Shown here one piece after another: positions 39,225 to 49,896 of a DNA stretch of 64,000 nt (position 1 is its first letter; each line of letters begins with the position of its first letter). The position numbers and the translations under genes are program-made. Below the pieces are notes generated by a model. The model was not told the origin of the DNA, made no database searches, and saw nothing but the letters and a program-made list of their open reading frames with translations. This DNA comes from Pandoraea anhela (GTDB lineage: Bacteria > Pseudomonadota > Gammaproteobacteria > Burkholderiales > Burkholderiaceae), in the NCBI RefSeq assembly GCF_902459655.1, contig NZ_CABPSB010000015.1:62001-126000 (forward strand), read 5' to 3'.

Positions 39225-39253
39225 ATTATAGGCGGACTTTTATCGCTTGACAA
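39225..39253 (-). promoter_or_regulatory. Strong promoter of the rplC-rpsQ (S10) group
   Basis: Minus strand: -35 TTGTCA (39253-39248), 17-base spacer, -10 TATAAT (39230-39225), about 100 bases before the rplC ATG. Five of six and six of six consensus matches. Confidence 0.85.
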
Positions 39254-39273
39254 GTGTTGCTAAATCACATAAC

Positions 39274-39308
39274 AAAAGCCCCGCCGGGTCCAGCATTGGC
39301 GGGGCTTT
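39274..39308 (-). terminator. Rho-independent terminator after rpsJ
   Basis: The stem AAAGCCCCGCC / GGCGGGGCTTT with a 12-base loop, ending in TTTT on the minus strand, lies 24 bases after the rpsJ stop and ahead of the rplC promoter. Confidence 0.85.
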
Positions 39309-39332
39309 CGAGAGCGAAACCGCTCGCAAGCC

Positions 39333-39644
39333 TTACTGCAGCTTGATTTCAACGTCGACGCCGGCCGGCAGGTCCAGCTTCATCAGCGCGTCGACGGTCT
39401 TGTCCGTCGGATCGACGATGTCCATCAGGCGCTGGTGCGTACGGATTTCGAGCTGGTCGCGCGACGTCTTGTTCACGTGCGGCGAACGCAGGATGTCGAA
39501 ACGCTCGATGCGCGTCGGCAGGGGCACCGGGCCCTTGACGATTGCGCCGGTGCGCTTGGCGGTTTCGACGATTTCGGCTGCCGACTGGTCGATCAGGCGA
39601 TAGTCGAAAGCCTTCAGGCGGATGCGAATCTTTTGGTTTTGCAT
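39333..39644 (-). CDS. rpsJ: 30S ribosomal protein S10 (NusE)
   Basis: A 103-residue protein of the 30S head that also acts as NusE, linking NusG and transcribing polymerase. It begins [20 protein letters not shown] and contains [20 protein letters not shown] and [20 protein letters not shown]. In this genome it is the last gene of the str transcript (rpsL-rpsG-fusA-tuf-rpsJ), since a terminator and a new promoter separate it from rplC. Confidence 0.98.
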   Translation of the reverse strand: MQNQKIRIRLKAFDYRLIDQSAAEIVETAKRTGAIVKGPVPLPTRIERFDILRSPHVNKTSRDQLEIRTHQRLMDIVDPTDKTVDALMKLDLPAGVDVEIKLQ

Positions 39645-39763
39645 GGAAATTCTCCAAAGAGCGTGGCAACCCTCGTTCGGGCGCCGGGTAAATCACAAAG
39701 AGCGAAAAAACCTGTCGGAAACGGGCGCCGGCGAACCGGCATCCCGTTTCGTCGAATCCTCGA

Positions 39764-40972
<1,209 letters not shown>

Positions 40973-41053
40973 TTCCGAATCCTCAGATACTGAATAGACG
41001 ATTAAACAGTGAGTTAGGCGCCGCACCGAACGATGCGGCACCTTTCAAATCAA

Positions 41054-43156
41054 TTACTTGCTCTTGCTGCTGATGATGGCTTCGCTCACGTTCTTCGGAG
41101 CTTCAGCGTAGTGCTTGAACTCCATCGAGTACGTGGCGCGACCTTGCGTCAGCGAACGCAGCGACGTCGAGTAGCCGAACATTTCCGACAGCGGAACTTC
41201 AGCGCGCACGATCTTGCCGCCGCCGACCATGTCGTCCATGCCCTGCACGATACCGCGACGGCTCGACAAGTCGCCCATCACGTTACCCATGTAGTCTTCC
41301 GGCGTTTCCACTTCCACGGCCATCATCGGCTCGAGAATGACCGGGCTTGCGCGGCGCATGGCTTCCTTGAAAGCCATCGAACCGGCCATGCGGAACGCGT
41401 TTTCGTTCGAGTCCACATCGTGGTACGAACCGAACGTCAGGTGAACCGTGACGTCGACCACCGGGAAGCCGGCGAGAACACCGCTCTTGAGGGTGTCTTG
41501 AATACCCTTGTCGACGGCCGGGATGAATTCACGCGGAATCACACCACCCTTGATCTCGTCCAGGAACTTGTAGCCAGCGCCCTGCTCGCTCGGCTCAAGC
41601 GTAATGACAGCGTGACCGAACTGGCCGCGACCGCCCGACTGCTTGACGAACTTGCCTTCGACGTCCGCTGCCGACTTGCGAATGGTTTCGCGGTAGGCAA
41701 CCTGCGGTGCGCCGATGTTGGCTTCCACGCCGAATTCGCGCTTCATACGGTCCACCAGAATTTCGAGGTGGAGCTCGCCCATACCCGAAATGATGGTCTG
41801 ACCCGATTCTTCATCGGTATGCACGCGGAACGACGGATCTTCCTGCGCCAGGCGGTTCAGGGCGAGGCCCATCTTTTCCTGGTCGGCCTTGGTCTTCGGC
41901 TCGACAGCCTGCGAAATCACCGGCTCCGGGAACACCATGCGCTCGAGCACGATCGGTGCCGACGGATCGCACAGCGTGTCGCCCGTGGTGGCGTCCTTCA
42001 GACCGACGGCAGCGGCGATGTCACCAGCGCGCACTTCCTCGATTTCTTCACGCTGGTTCGCGTGCATCTGCACGATACGGCCCAGGCGTTCCTTCTTGCC
42101 CTTGACCGAGTTCAGCAGCGTGTCGCCCTTGTTCACGACGCCCGAATAGACGCGGAAGAAGATCAGCTGACCGACGAACGGGTCCGTCATGATCTTGAAC
42201 GCCAGCGACGAGAACTTCTCGTCGTCCGAAGCCTTACGCTCGGCCGGCTGTTCCTTCTCGTCCGTACCCTTGACCGGCGGAATGTCGACCGGCGACGGCA
42301 GGAAGTCGATCACGGCGTCCAGCATACGCTGCACACCCTTGTTCTTGAACGCGGTACCGCACAGCATCGGCTGGATTTCGCAAGCGATGGTACGCAGGCG
42401 AATGCCTTCGATGATGTCAGCCTCGGAGAGGTCGCCCTCTTCCAGGTACTTGTTCATCATCTCTTCGCTCGACTCGGCAGCGGCCTCGACCATGCCTTCG
42501 CGCCACTTCTTGGCTTCTTCTTGCAGCTCGGCCGGAATGTCGACGTAGTCGAACTTCATGCCTTGCGAAGCTTCGTCCCAAATGATCGCCTTCATCTTGA
42601 TGAGGTCGACCACGCCCTTGAAGTTTTCTTCGGCGCCGATCGGCACCACCACCGGCACCGGGTTTGCCTTCAGGCGAGTCTTCAGCTGGTCGTAGACCTT
42701 GAAGAAGTTCGCGCCGGTACGGTCCATCTTGTTGACGAACGCCAGACGCGGCACGCCGTACTTGTTGGCCTGACGCCAAACGGTTTCCGACTGGGGCTGC
42801 ACGCCACCCACGGCGCAATACACCATGCAGGCGCCATCGAGAACACGCATCGAGCGCTCGACTTCAATCGTGAAGTCGACGTGACCCGGGGTATCGATGA
42901 TGTTGATGCGGTGCTTTTGATAGTTGTTCGCCATGCCGGACCAGAAGCAGGTCGTGGCAGCCGACGTAATCGTAATGCCACGCTCTTGTTCCTGCTCCAT
43001 CCAGTCCATCGTCGCCGCGCCATCGTGCACTTCACCGATTTTGTGGTTCACACCGGTGTAGAACAAAATGCGCTCGGTCGTCGTGGTTTTACCTGCGTCG
43101 ATGTGAGCGCTAATACCGATGTTGCGGTAGCGCTCGATAGGGGTTGTACGAGCCAC
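41054..43156 (-). CDS. fusA: Translation elongation factor G
   Basis: A 700-residue GTPase that drives translocation and, with RRF, ribosome recycling. The G domain has [20 protein letters not shown] (13-32), DTPGHVDF and [10 protein letters not shown]; domains II-V follow, with the conserved domain IV strand [20 protein letters not shown]. Length and order in the str operon (rpsL-rpsG-fusA-tuf) are standard. It is the fusidic acid target; no unusual change stands out. Confidence 0.98.
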   Translation of the reverse strand: MARTTPIERYRNIGISAHIDAGKTTTTERILFYTGVNHKIGEVHDGAATMDWMEQEQERGITITSAATTCFWSGMANNYQKHRINIIDTPGHVDFTIEVERSMRVLDGACMVYCAVGGVQPQSETVWRQANKYGVPRLAFVNKMDRTGANFFKVYDQLKTRLKANPVPVVVPIGAEENFKGVVDLIKMKAIIWDEASQGMKFDYVDIPAELQEEAKKWREGMVEAAAESSEEMMNKYLEEGDLSEADIIEGIRLRTIACEIQPMLCGTAFKNKGVQRMLDAVIDFLPSPVDIPPVKGTDEKEQPAERKASDDEKFSSLAFKIMTDPFVGQLIFFRVYSGVVNKGDTLLNSVKGKKERLGRIVQMHANQREEIEEVRAGDIAAAVGLKDATTGDTLCDPSAPIVLERMVFPEPVISQAVEPKTKADQEKMGLALNRLAQEDPSFRVHTDEESGQTIISGMGELHLEILVDRMKREFGVEANIGAPQVAYRETIRKSAADVEGKFVKQSGGRGQFGHAVITLEPSEQGAGYKFLDEIKGGVIPREFIPAVDKGIQDTLKSGVLAGFPVVDVTVHLTFGSYHDVDSNENAFRMAGSMAFKEAMRRASPVILEPMMAVEVETPEDYMGNVMGDLSSRRGIVQGMDDMVGGGKIVRAEVPLSEMFGYSTSLRSLTQGRATYSMEFKHYAEAPKNVSEAIISSKSK

Positions 43157-43273
43157 TTTAAGCCTCTTTCAATGTAGCCGCCATTTTTGAGGGGGCTACT
43201 AACACAAACGGGCGAGGCGCAATTTCTCATGCGCACCCGCCCCGGTTTCTGCTCTAGGTACTGCTTGCCAGCG

Positions 43274-43744
43274 TCAGAAGCGGAAGTGCGAGAATGCCTT
43301 GTTGGCTTCGGCCATGCGGTGAACTTCGTCACGCTTCTTCATGGCGCCGCCACGGCCTTCCGAGGCTTCGATCAGCTCGCCTGCGAGGCGCAGGGCCATC
43401 GACTTCTCGCTACGCTTTTTCGCGGCCTCACGCAACCAACGCATCGCCAATGCCATACGACGCGACGGACGCACTTCGACCGGAACCTGATAGTTTGCAC
43501 CGCCAACACGGCGGCTCTTGACTTCCACCACCGGCTTCACGTTACCGAGAGCGGTGTTGAAGACTTCCAGCGGATCCTTGCCCGCCTTGGTTTGGATCTG
43601 CTCGAAAGCACCATAAACGATGCGCTCTGCCACCGACTTCTTGCCGGCAAGCATGAGCACGTTCATGAATTTAGCGACATCAACGTTGCCGAACTTCGGA
43701 TCGGGCAACACTTCGCGCTTGGGGACTTCGCGACGACGCGGCAT
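43274..43744 (-). CDS. rpsG: 30S ribosomal protein S7
   Basis: A 156-residue primary binding protein of the 16S 3' domain; in E. coli it represses the str operon from the rpsL-rpsG spacer. It starts [20 protein letters not shown] and contains [20 protein letters not shown]-like sequence and [21 protein letters not shown] use the ATG at 43744; the open frame upstream to 43789 lacks support. The 126-base spacer from rpsL could hold an S7-binding fold. Confidence 0.98.
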   Translation of the reverse strand: MPRRREVPKREVLPDPKFGNVDVAKFMNVLMLAGKKSVAERIVYGAFEQIQTKAGKDPLEVFNTALGNVKPVVEVKSRRVGGANYQVPVEVRPSRRMALAMRWLREAAKKRSEKSMALRLAGELIEASEGRGGAMKKRDEVHRMAEANKAFSHFRF

Positions 43745-43870
43745 GATTTCTTCCTTAATAAATTCAGTCGGAGCCTGGCTCCAGGCCACCTACTAGCCGA
43801 TTTTCGGCCGAGTGACCACTTACTCAGTGACGATGTACCACCATCACCGAACGTATATCCGCTAAGCCGC

Positions 43871-44245
43871 TTAGGCCTTCGGACGCTTCGCGCCGTACTT
43901 CGAACGGGCTTGCTTACGGTCCTTGACGCCTTGCGTGTCGAGGCTACCGCGCACCATGTGGTAACGCACACCCGGCAAGTCCTTCACACGACCGCCGCGA
44001 ATCAGCACGACCGAGTGTTCCTGCAGGTTGTGGCCTTCACCGCCGATGTACGAAATGACTTCGAAACCGTTCGTCAGGCGCACCTTGGCAACCTTACGCA
44101 GAGCGGAGTTCGGCTTCTTCGGCGTCGTGGTGTACACACGGGTGCACACGCCGCGACGCTGCGGGCAGTCCTGCAGTGCCGGGCTCTTGCTCTTGATTTG
44201 AGCAGAGGTGCGCGGCTTGCGGACCAATTGGTTAATCGTTGGCAT
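43871..44245 (-). CDS. rpsL: 30S ribosomal protein S12
   Basis: A 124-residue decoding-centre protein. The streptomycin-related positions are wild type: Lys43 in [13 protein letters not shown] and Lys88-x-x-Pro91 in [13 protein letters not shown], so no classical resistance change is present. The start [20 protein letters not shown] differs a little from relatives, and the C-terminus (KYGAKRPKA) is a few residues shorter than usual. It opens the str operon after a near-consensus promoter. Confidence 0.98.
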   Translation of the reverse strand: MPTINQLVRKPRTSAQIKSKSPALQDCPQRRGVCTRVYTTTPKKPNSALRKVAKVRLTNGFEVISYIGGEGHNLQEHSVVLIRGGRVKDLPGVRYHMVRGSLDTQGVKDRKQARSKYGAKRPKA

Positions 44246-44410
44246 TGTGATTTCCTAAACGTGTCAAAAGCATGAAAGCCAAGGCGGGCCGACATGCGAC
44301 TTTACTGCGTACTCTCCAGCAGACCTTGCGGATTCTCCGCATCTAAACGCTTGATGCATAAGCATTTTGCATTAGGCACGGGCATACCGCCGGAAAAACC
44401 GGAGCCTGCG

Positions 44411-44439
44411 ACTATACCTGCACCCTACGCAAGTGTCAA
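44411..44439 (-). promoter_or_regulatory. str operon promoter (rpsL)
   Basis: Minus strand: -35 TTGACA (44439-44434), 17-base spacer, -10 TATAGT (44416-44411). This near-perfect sigma-70 promoter gives a leader of roughly 160 bases before rpsL. Confidence 0.9.
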
Positions 44440-44553
44440 CGTGGTTGCGCGCAAATTTCCCGCGTAAGTCGTTGATTGTTAACGTCTGAACATCGATTCA
44501 GGCACCCGCCCAAGATGCGGCGCCCCCCTCAAATTCAAGACTTGCGACGCATA

Positions 44554-44577
44554 TGTATGCAAACTACACTGCATACA
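44554..44577. promoter_or_regulatory. Candidate operator of the MocR-type regulator
   Basis: Arms TGTATGC (44554-44560) and GCATACA (44571-44577) with a 10-base spacer, 46 bases before the regulator start; a related CCATACATA occurs near 44600. Such repeats next to the gene suit autoregulation. Confidence 0.45.
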
Positions 44578-44622
44578 CCGTGTTTTTTCACTCAGATATC
44601 CATACATAATCCCGACATCGCT

Positions 44623-46017
44623 ATGGAAATGTCCCACGACACGCTGCGCGCCACGTTCTGGAAACCCGCTCTGACCGTGGGCAAGGGCCCGCGATATCTG
44701 CGTTTGGCCAGCTTTATCGAGCAATCCGTCTCCGACGGTCGTCTGCGTCCCGGCGACCGGCTGCCTGCGCAACGCGAACTCGCCTCGTGGCTGGGCATCG
44801 ATTTCACGACGGTCACGCGGGCTTACAACCGGGCGCGCGATCGCCATGCCATCGAGGGCCGCGGCCCGCTCGGCACCTTCGTGAGCACGCCGCGCGTGGC
44901 GCTCGATCAGGTGCTGGATCTGGGGATGAATATTCCGCCCGCGCCGGCAGGCCTGTTTCTCGGCGAATTGCTGCAAAAGGGAGTCGACGAGGTGCTGCGG
45001 CACACCGACGCCTCGATGCTCATGGCATACCAGTTGGGTGACGGCGGTGTTGCGGACCGTCAGGCCGGTGCGCTCTGGCTCGCCCCGATGCTCGGTCAGC
45101 TCGATCCGGCGGAGGTGCTCGTCTGCCCCGGCGCGCAAGCCACGCTCGCCGCGCTGCTGCTGATGGACTCGGCCCGCGACGAGACTATCCTGTGCGAACC
45201 GATCATCTACCCTGGGGTGCGCAGCGCGACGCGCTCGCTCGGTCGTCAGCTGGCGAGCGTCGACGTGGACGACGACGGCATGCTGCCCGACGCGCTGGCG
45301 GCTGCGGCCCGCCAGCACGGCGCACGCCTCGTCTACCTGAATCCAACACTCCAGAATCCGACGACCCGCACCATGCCGGAGCGCCGCCGCCGCGAGCTGA
45401 TCGCGGTCGCCGACACGCTCGACCTGACGTTGATCGAAGACGATCCGTACTGGCGCCTCACGCCGGACGCCCCCCCGCCGCTCGCGCGACTGGCCCCGCA
45501 TCGCGTGCACTATATCTCCACGCTCTCGAAGTGCCTCACGCCGGGTTTGCGCACCGCCTATGTCCGGCTGGCGGACGGGCGTCAGCGCGACGTCTTCCTG
45601 AGCACGCTTCACTCCTTCGCGCTGATGGCGCCTCCGTTGATGGCGGGGCTGGCGACACAATGGATCCACGACGGCACGGCGGACCGCATCATGGACGGCG
45701 TCAAGCGAGCCGCCGCGCAACGTCAGGCCATCGCGGCCGACATTCTGGGCGACGGTCAAACGACACCGGTGCCGGGCATCCACCTGTGGCACGCACTGCC
45801 TTCGCCCTGGACGGCCCGCGAACTGACGATCGCCGCCCGCGCCGAAGGGCTGGCCGTCACGCCTGCGGATGCGTTCTGCCTGACGCCCGACGCCCCCAAC
45901 GCCATCCGCGTTTCGCTCGGCGGCGTGCGCGATCCGGAGCGCCTCGCCAGCGCGCTCAAGCGCCTGCGGTCGTTGTTGCGCGAAGCGCCGCCGAGTCTGC
46001 GCGCCGCCATCGTCTGA
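44623..46017 (+). CDS. MocR-type GntR regulator with aminotransferase-like domain
   Basis: A 464-residue protein with two parts. Residues about 25-95 form a GntR winged helix (RLASFIEQSVSDGRLRPGDR, LPAQRELASWLGIDFTTVTRAYN region). Residues about 115-450 form a fold-type I aminotransferase domain, with the PLP lysine Lys303 in YISTLSKCLTPGLR and NPTLQNPTTRTM and EDDPYWRL typical of MocR/PdxR proteins. These bind PLP as a ligand and regulate vitamin B6, GABA, taurine or amino acid genes. The start is at the first of two close ATGs (44623, 44629); both have weak binding sites. Neither neighbour points to a target other than itself and the unknown gene downstream. Confidence 0.9.
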   Translation: MEMSHDTLRATFWKPALTVGKGPRYLRLASFIEQSVSDGRLRPGDRLPAQRELASWLGIDFTTVTRAYNRARDRHAIEGRGPLGTFVSTPRVALDQVLDLGMNIPPAPAGLFLGELLQKGVDEVLRHTDASMLMAYQLGDGGVADRQAGALWLAPMLGQLDPAEVLVCPGAQATLAALLLMDSARDETILCEPIIYPGVRSATRSLGRQLASVDVDDDGMLPDALAAAARQHGARLVYLNPTLQNPTTRTMPERRRRELIAVADTLDLTLIEDDPYWRLTPDAPPPLARLAPHRVHYISTLSKCLTPGLRTAYVRLADGRQRDVFLSTLHSFALMAPPLMAGLATQWIHDGTADRIMDGVKRAAAQRQAIAADILGDGQTTPVPGIHLWHALPSPWTARELTIAARAEGLAVTPADAFCLTPDAPNAIRVSLGGVRDPERLASALKRLRSLLREAPPSLRAAIV

Positions 46018-46254
46018 CAGGATCCGGTCGCCTCCGGCGGCGCCGGACAACGTGCGCTAATGTGCGCCAACGTCCCGCCACCTCCAACCACGTCCGCCGG
46101 CAGGGCGGCATGATCGTCGTCACCGCGATCGTCGGCACTGCCAGACGTCGGGATTGCAAACGCACGCGTCCCGACGCGACAACCCGAATCCGCGCAGCGG
46201 CAATACTCCGGCCAGGACGGGAACGGTCCCGTGACCTCAACCGGAGTTACCACG

Positions 46255-47526
46255 ATGCTCTATGCTTTCGGCGAATGGGTGACAGGCGCACTCGCCCTGA
46301 CCCACGGATGGAACGGATTGTCGTCTCAGCAGACTCACGTCCATGAGTTGCCCGCGACGCTCACGCGGGCAACCGCCGCGCCGATCCCCTTCAGTACAAG
46401 CCCCGCAGCGCTGTCCGGTCCGATGCAATCGGCCACGCCGGCCACCTCGTCCGTCGACGCTGCGCACACGCCCATCACGCGCGCCCGGGTGTTCGCAGAG
46501 CGGCTGACCGACGTGCGACCGGTGTGTGTGGTGGGTCGTCACGACGACCGCGAGAATTGCCTGCTCGATCTTCCGCCCGGGGTACACCTCGACGTCAGCG
46601 CGAGCCACATCATGCTGGCGGGCTGCGAGGCGTCGCTCCCCATCGATTTGCGCATGTCTCTCGAGGAGGAAGGACGCAGCGCCCGCGCGCTGGACCGCGC
46701 CTTCGCGAACGCGCGCGCCGCCGAGTCCCGGGGACCGTACGCCATTCCGACGCTGGAGCGTCGTCTGACCAAACGCTTCAACCAGATGGCCCCCGGCATG
46801 CTCCGCTTGCTGAACCACACCGACGCGTACATCGAAGTCCCGCAACTCACCTTTCTGCGGACCATCACCACCCCACAGGAAGCCCGTCGACACGGCATCC
46901 AGGTCCCGTTCACCGACCGGGTGCTTCACATTCCCTCGGGCGAGCCGAGCGTGCACGACGCCATGCTCGGCGCCTACGTCCGGATTCCGCTCGACGGCGA
47001 GACGCACACGTTGCTCGTGTCGCCGATGTCCCCGCTCACGATCGAGTGGATCCGGCAGACGCCGAGTGCGCACGTTCGCGAGCAGCGGCACCTGATGTTC
47101 GGCGACATCCCTGCGCATTTGCAGACGACGAATCTGAAAATGCGCCGCCTCGCGCACGACGGCGACATTGCACGCGCGCTCGCCGAACATTTGCACGACG
47201 GGCACCGGCGCTATGGCGAATTCGCGTATGGCGCGTCTCGCGAGGCGCTCGCCCCGACGTCGCACGCGCACGTCCGGCAGCCAATTTGCCCGTCGCCCGC
47301 GCCGACGGCTGCGCAATCACCGGCACCGCAGAGCACGGCGGCGAACGATGCCGATACGGCGGCGTCCGCAGCGCAAAACGCGCCCGCCGCCCCCGATGCG
47401 CCGCGCCGCCGTCGGCTGTCGCGTCAGCACAAGCTTTCGGTGGAAGCGTTGGCGCAGGCGATTGCCGAACTCGAGAGGCTCGACAAGCAGTACAAGTCGC
47501 AGGCGCGCCCGCGTTTCGGGAGATAA
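46255..47526 (+). CDS. Hypothetical protein, no recognised domain
   Basis: I do not recognise this 423-residue protein. It starts at an ATG (46255) with CCGGAG nine bases upstream; an in-frame GTG at 46231 is possible. Residues about 25-75 are Ala/Thr/Ser/Pro-rich and probably disordered. Residues about 75-335 look folded (PICVV-like strand, DLPPGVHLDVSASHIMLAGC, NQMAPGMLRLLNHTDAYIEV, VHDAMLGAYVRIPLDGETHT). A second Ala/Pro-rich stretch (about 340-385) leads to a basic helix (RRRRLSRQHKLSVEALAQAI) at the end. There is no signal peptide or transmembrane helix. Codon use is the same GC-rich style as its neighbours. The layout recalls secreted effectors, but that is only a guess. Confidence 0.7.
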   Translation: MLYAFGEWVTGALALTHGWNGLSSQQTHVHELPATLTRATAAPIPFSTSPAALSGPMQSATPATSSVDAAHTPITRARVFAERLTDVRPVCVVGRHDDRENCLLDLPPGVHLDVSASHIMLAGCEASLPIDLRMSLEEEGRSARALDRAFANARAAESRGPYAIPTLERRLTKRFNQMAPGMLRLLNHTDAYIEVPQLTFLRTITTPQEARRHGIQVPFTDRVLHIPSGEPSVHDAMLGAYVRIPLDGETHTLLVSPMSPLTIEWIRQTPSAHVREQRHLMFGDIPAHLQTTNLKMRRLAHDGDIARALAEHLHDGHRRYGEFAYGASREALAPTSHAHVRQPICPSPAPTAAQSPAPQSTAANDADTAASAAQNAPAAPDAPRRRRLSRQHKLSVEALAQAIAELERLDKQYKSQARPRFGR

Positions 47527-47756
47527 CGGCCCTCGACTCCGCCGGCCATGGCGCACCGCGCGGCAAGCCCCCTCCCGCGCAGCGCACGCCGGACGTCAAG
47601 CTATCAAATCCCGCAGGCATTTCTGTCGCCTCGCGCGTAGCCACTGTCACTCGCCACGTTTTACTTACCGCGACGAATTCGTACACTCCCACATTTCGGC
47701 GGCCGCGTTTGCGCCGCCCGCGCTGACACGAGTCCCGACAAAAGTCCCCATTCGCC

Positions 47757-48479
47757 ATGCAGGCAAGTTTTGAGAAAGACAGTATTCTGGTGCTCGACGT
47801 CGACGGCACGCTGACCGATTCGATTCGCATCCATCAACGCGCCTTGCTCGGCGCCATGGAATCGCTGGCGTTTGAAGATCTGAACACCGACTGGGGCAGC
47901 TACCCCCATCACACGGACACCGGCATCCTGATTCACGCGCATGCGGAGAACGGGCGTGCGCTGCCGCAACCGCACGACCTCGCCCGCTTCGAGCACGAGA
48001 TCGACGAGCGCTTCACCGCCCTGCTCAATGCGCACGGTCTGGCCGAGATCCCCGGCGCACGTGCCTTCGTCGAAGCGGCGCATCGCTCGCGCTGGGGCGT
48101 GGTGTTCGCCACCGGCGGCATCCGGCAGGTCAGCCACCGCAAGCTGCGCTCGGTCGCGATCGATTACACGGACGCGATGCTCATTACGGCGTCCGAATAC
48201 AGTTCGCGCGAGCAACTCGTGAGCGAGGCGATCAAGCGCGCGCAGGCCGGATACGGCATCTCGCGCCCGCGTGCCGTCGTGTCCATCGGCGACGGCATGT
48301 GGGACCTGAAGGTCGCCCGCCAGTTGGGCATCGATTTCATCGGCATCGGCTCGAAGCGCCAGCGCTCGCCGCTACTCAACGAAGGCGTGCCGGTCTACGA
48401 CGACATGTGGGACGCCATGCACTGGCTCAATCCGGGCCGCGGGCGCGCGTCAGGTACTCGCTTGGCGTCACGCCCATAA
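47757..48479 (+). CDS. HAD-family hydrolase (phosphatase-like)
   Basis: A 240-residue protein with the four HAD motifs: I, VLDVDGTLTDS (about 12-22) with the nucleophile Asp; II, VFATGGIRQ; III, a lysine around RKLRSV or EAIKRA; IV, SIGDGMWDLKVAR. The helical cap after motif I fits subfamily IA, which includes phosphoglycolate-type phosphatases and beta-phosphoglucomutases. The substrate cannot be assigned. The 3' end overlaps the convergent AraC-type gene by 53 bases. The upstream 230-base gap shows no other gene. Confidence 0.88.
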   Translation: MQASFEKDSILVLDVDGTLTDSIRIHQRALLGAMESLAFEDLNTDWGSYPHHTDTGILIHAHAENGRALPQPHDLARFEHEIDERFTALLNAHGLAEIPGARAFVEAAHRSRWGVVFATGGIRQVSHRKLRSVAIDYTDAMLITASEYSSREQLVSEAIKRAQAGYGISRPRAVVSIGDGMWDLKVARQLGIDFIGIGSKRQRSPLLNEGVPVYDDMWDAMHWLNPGRGRASGTRLASRP

Positions 48480-49218
48480 ACCGGCGGAACATGGTGGAAA
48501 ACGCGCTCGGCGTGTCGTAGCCGACTTCGAGCGCGACTTGTGTGATGGGGCACCCGGCGCCCAGCAGCGGCAGCGCGCCCAGCAATCGCATCTGCTGACG
48601 CCAATCTCTGAACGGCAATCCGAACTCCGTCATGAAGCGCCGCTCGAGCGTGCGGCTCGACGCCCCCACCTCGACCGCCCAGTCCTGAAGGCTGCGGGTG
48701 TCGGCGGGCATCGTCAGATAGGTGTCGAATATCTTGCGCAGACGCACGTCGCGCGGCACCTGCAAGTGCAGTGGCGAATCGCTTTTCCACTCGACTTCCT
48801 GGAGCAGCAACGCGACGACCAGCGCATCCTTGCCATGCGGCGACCAGTCCGGCGGAAGCGTCATTGCCCGCAAAATCAGCTCGCGCAGCAGCGCGGAGAC
48901 ACGGATGACCACGGGGGTGTCGGGTGCCGACATACCGCAACGTACGACGTCGATGTATACCGTGCGCATCTCCACCTTGCCGCGCATTCGCACTTCATGC
49001 GTGATTTCCGCGGGAATCCACAGCGCGCGCTGCGGCGGAATCACCCAAAACGACGTATCCGTGCGAACTTCGAGAATGCCCGCGCTGGCATACATCAACT
49101 GCGCGCGCCGATGGCTGTGCGGACGCACCACGTGACCATCCGGATAATCCTTCGCCAACACAGCGACTGGGCGGTCGTGAGCCTGAAACTCCAGAGGAGT
49201 CGCACTGGTGATCGGCAT
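48427..49218 (-). CDS. AraC-family transcriptional regulator
   Basis: A 263-residue regulator with an N-terminal cupin-like sensing domain (HVVRPHSHRRAQLMYASAGI, FWVIPPQRALWIPAEITHEV) and a C-terminal double helix-turn-helix (about 155-255: SLQDWAVEVGASSRTLERRF and ITQVALEVGYDTPSAFSTMF). The proline pair and histidine pattern match the group with a cupin N-terminus that often controls adjacent efflux or catabolic genes. The start at 49218 is the first ATG; the longer frame begins with TTG without support. The 3' end overlaps the HAD gene by 53 bases, and its target is unknown. Confidence 0.92.
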   Translation of the reverse strand: MPITSATPLEFQAHDRPVAVLAKDYPDGHVVRPHSHRRAQLMYASAGILEVRTDTSFWVIPPQRALWIPAEITHEVRMRGKVEMRTVYIDVVRCGMSAPDTPVVIRVSALLRELILRAMTLPPDWSPHGKDALVVALLLQEVEWKSDSPLHLQVPRDVRLRKIFDTYLTMPADTRSLQDWAVEVGASSRTLERRFMTEFGLPFRDWRQQMRLLGALPLLGAGCPITQVALEVGYDTPSAFSTMFRRFMGVTPSEYLTRARGPD

Positions 49219-49346
49219 TGGGACCCGGCCTCGAAAGGGCAAAAAGCGGAGATTGGGACGTACTTTTCGGTGTCATCAGCGTAACACCGCGCCCTCGCGC
49301 ATACCAACCCGAATCCCTTACCGGGTCATTGCAAGCCGCGCACCGC

Positions 49347-49745
49347 TCAGAACGGTTTGACGATGACAAGCGCGACGATCGCGACCATCGACATCAGTGT
49401 GGCGGGCGCGGCGTACCGAAACCATGCCGGAGGAGGTCGACTCCCATCGCGCTCGAGACGCCGCAACGTAGCCGACAGGCGTCCGTGCAATGCAGAAATG
49501 ACGAGCACGAAAACCAGCTTCGCCATCAACCATGGGGCGTGCCACGCGTTCGCCATGACGGCGAGCACCGGGCCGGTGATCCACACCACGGCCAGCGCAG
49601 GCGACGCCAGTGCGTAATCTGCCCGGCGCACAGCACGACGCCACTCGGGCTGTGCCAGACGCCCGCCCACCGCCATCGTCACCAGTCCGGCGACGAACGT
49701 GATCACCGCCATCAGATGAACCGCCTTGACCCACAGATAGAGCAT
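49347..49745 (-). CDS. CopD/HemJ-like four-helix membrane protein
   Basis: A 132-residue protein with four predicted transmembrane helices (about 2-24, 48-70, 76-93 and 111-130). The start MLYLWVKAVHLMAVITFVAG and the third-helix segment MAKLVFVLVISALHGRL resemble the HemJ/CopD fold, in which histidines bind haem b; here His10 and the His of ALHG are kept. HemJ is protoporphyrinogen oxidase in bacteria lacking HemG and HemY. The rest is diverged, so I would not call it HemJ. The ATG at 49745 has GGAGACGACC upstream. Gene pair relation with the AraC gene (128 bases away, same strand) is possible. Confidence 0.6.
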   Translation of the reverse strand: MLYLWVKAVHLMAVITFVAGLVTMAVGGRLAQPEWRRAVRRADYALASPALAVVWITGPVLAVMANAWHAPWLMAKLVFVLVISALHGRLSATLRRLERDGSRPPPAWFRYAAPATLMSMVAIVALVIVKPF

Positions 49746-49896
49746 CGGTCGTCTCCTTCGGGTTTCGCGCAATTATTTCCTTCTAAGCAATAGTGGCTTG
49801 TAATAAGTCGCCTTTATCGCAAAGCGTCGCATTAATACACTTCAACTGTCGACGATGAATTGAACATCGCCCCCTTCAAAAGACAGGAGAATCATC

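Noticed and set aside
41033-43177. A 714-codon open frame on the plus strand opposite fusA
   Set aside because: It mirrors the highly conserved fusA gene, and its Arg/His/Leu-rich product has no family features. Long antisense frames are expected in GC-rich coding DNA.
44479-46050. A 523-codon open frame opposite the MocR-type regulator
   Set aside because: Arg-rich shadow frame; the sense strand encodes a complete known two-domain protein.
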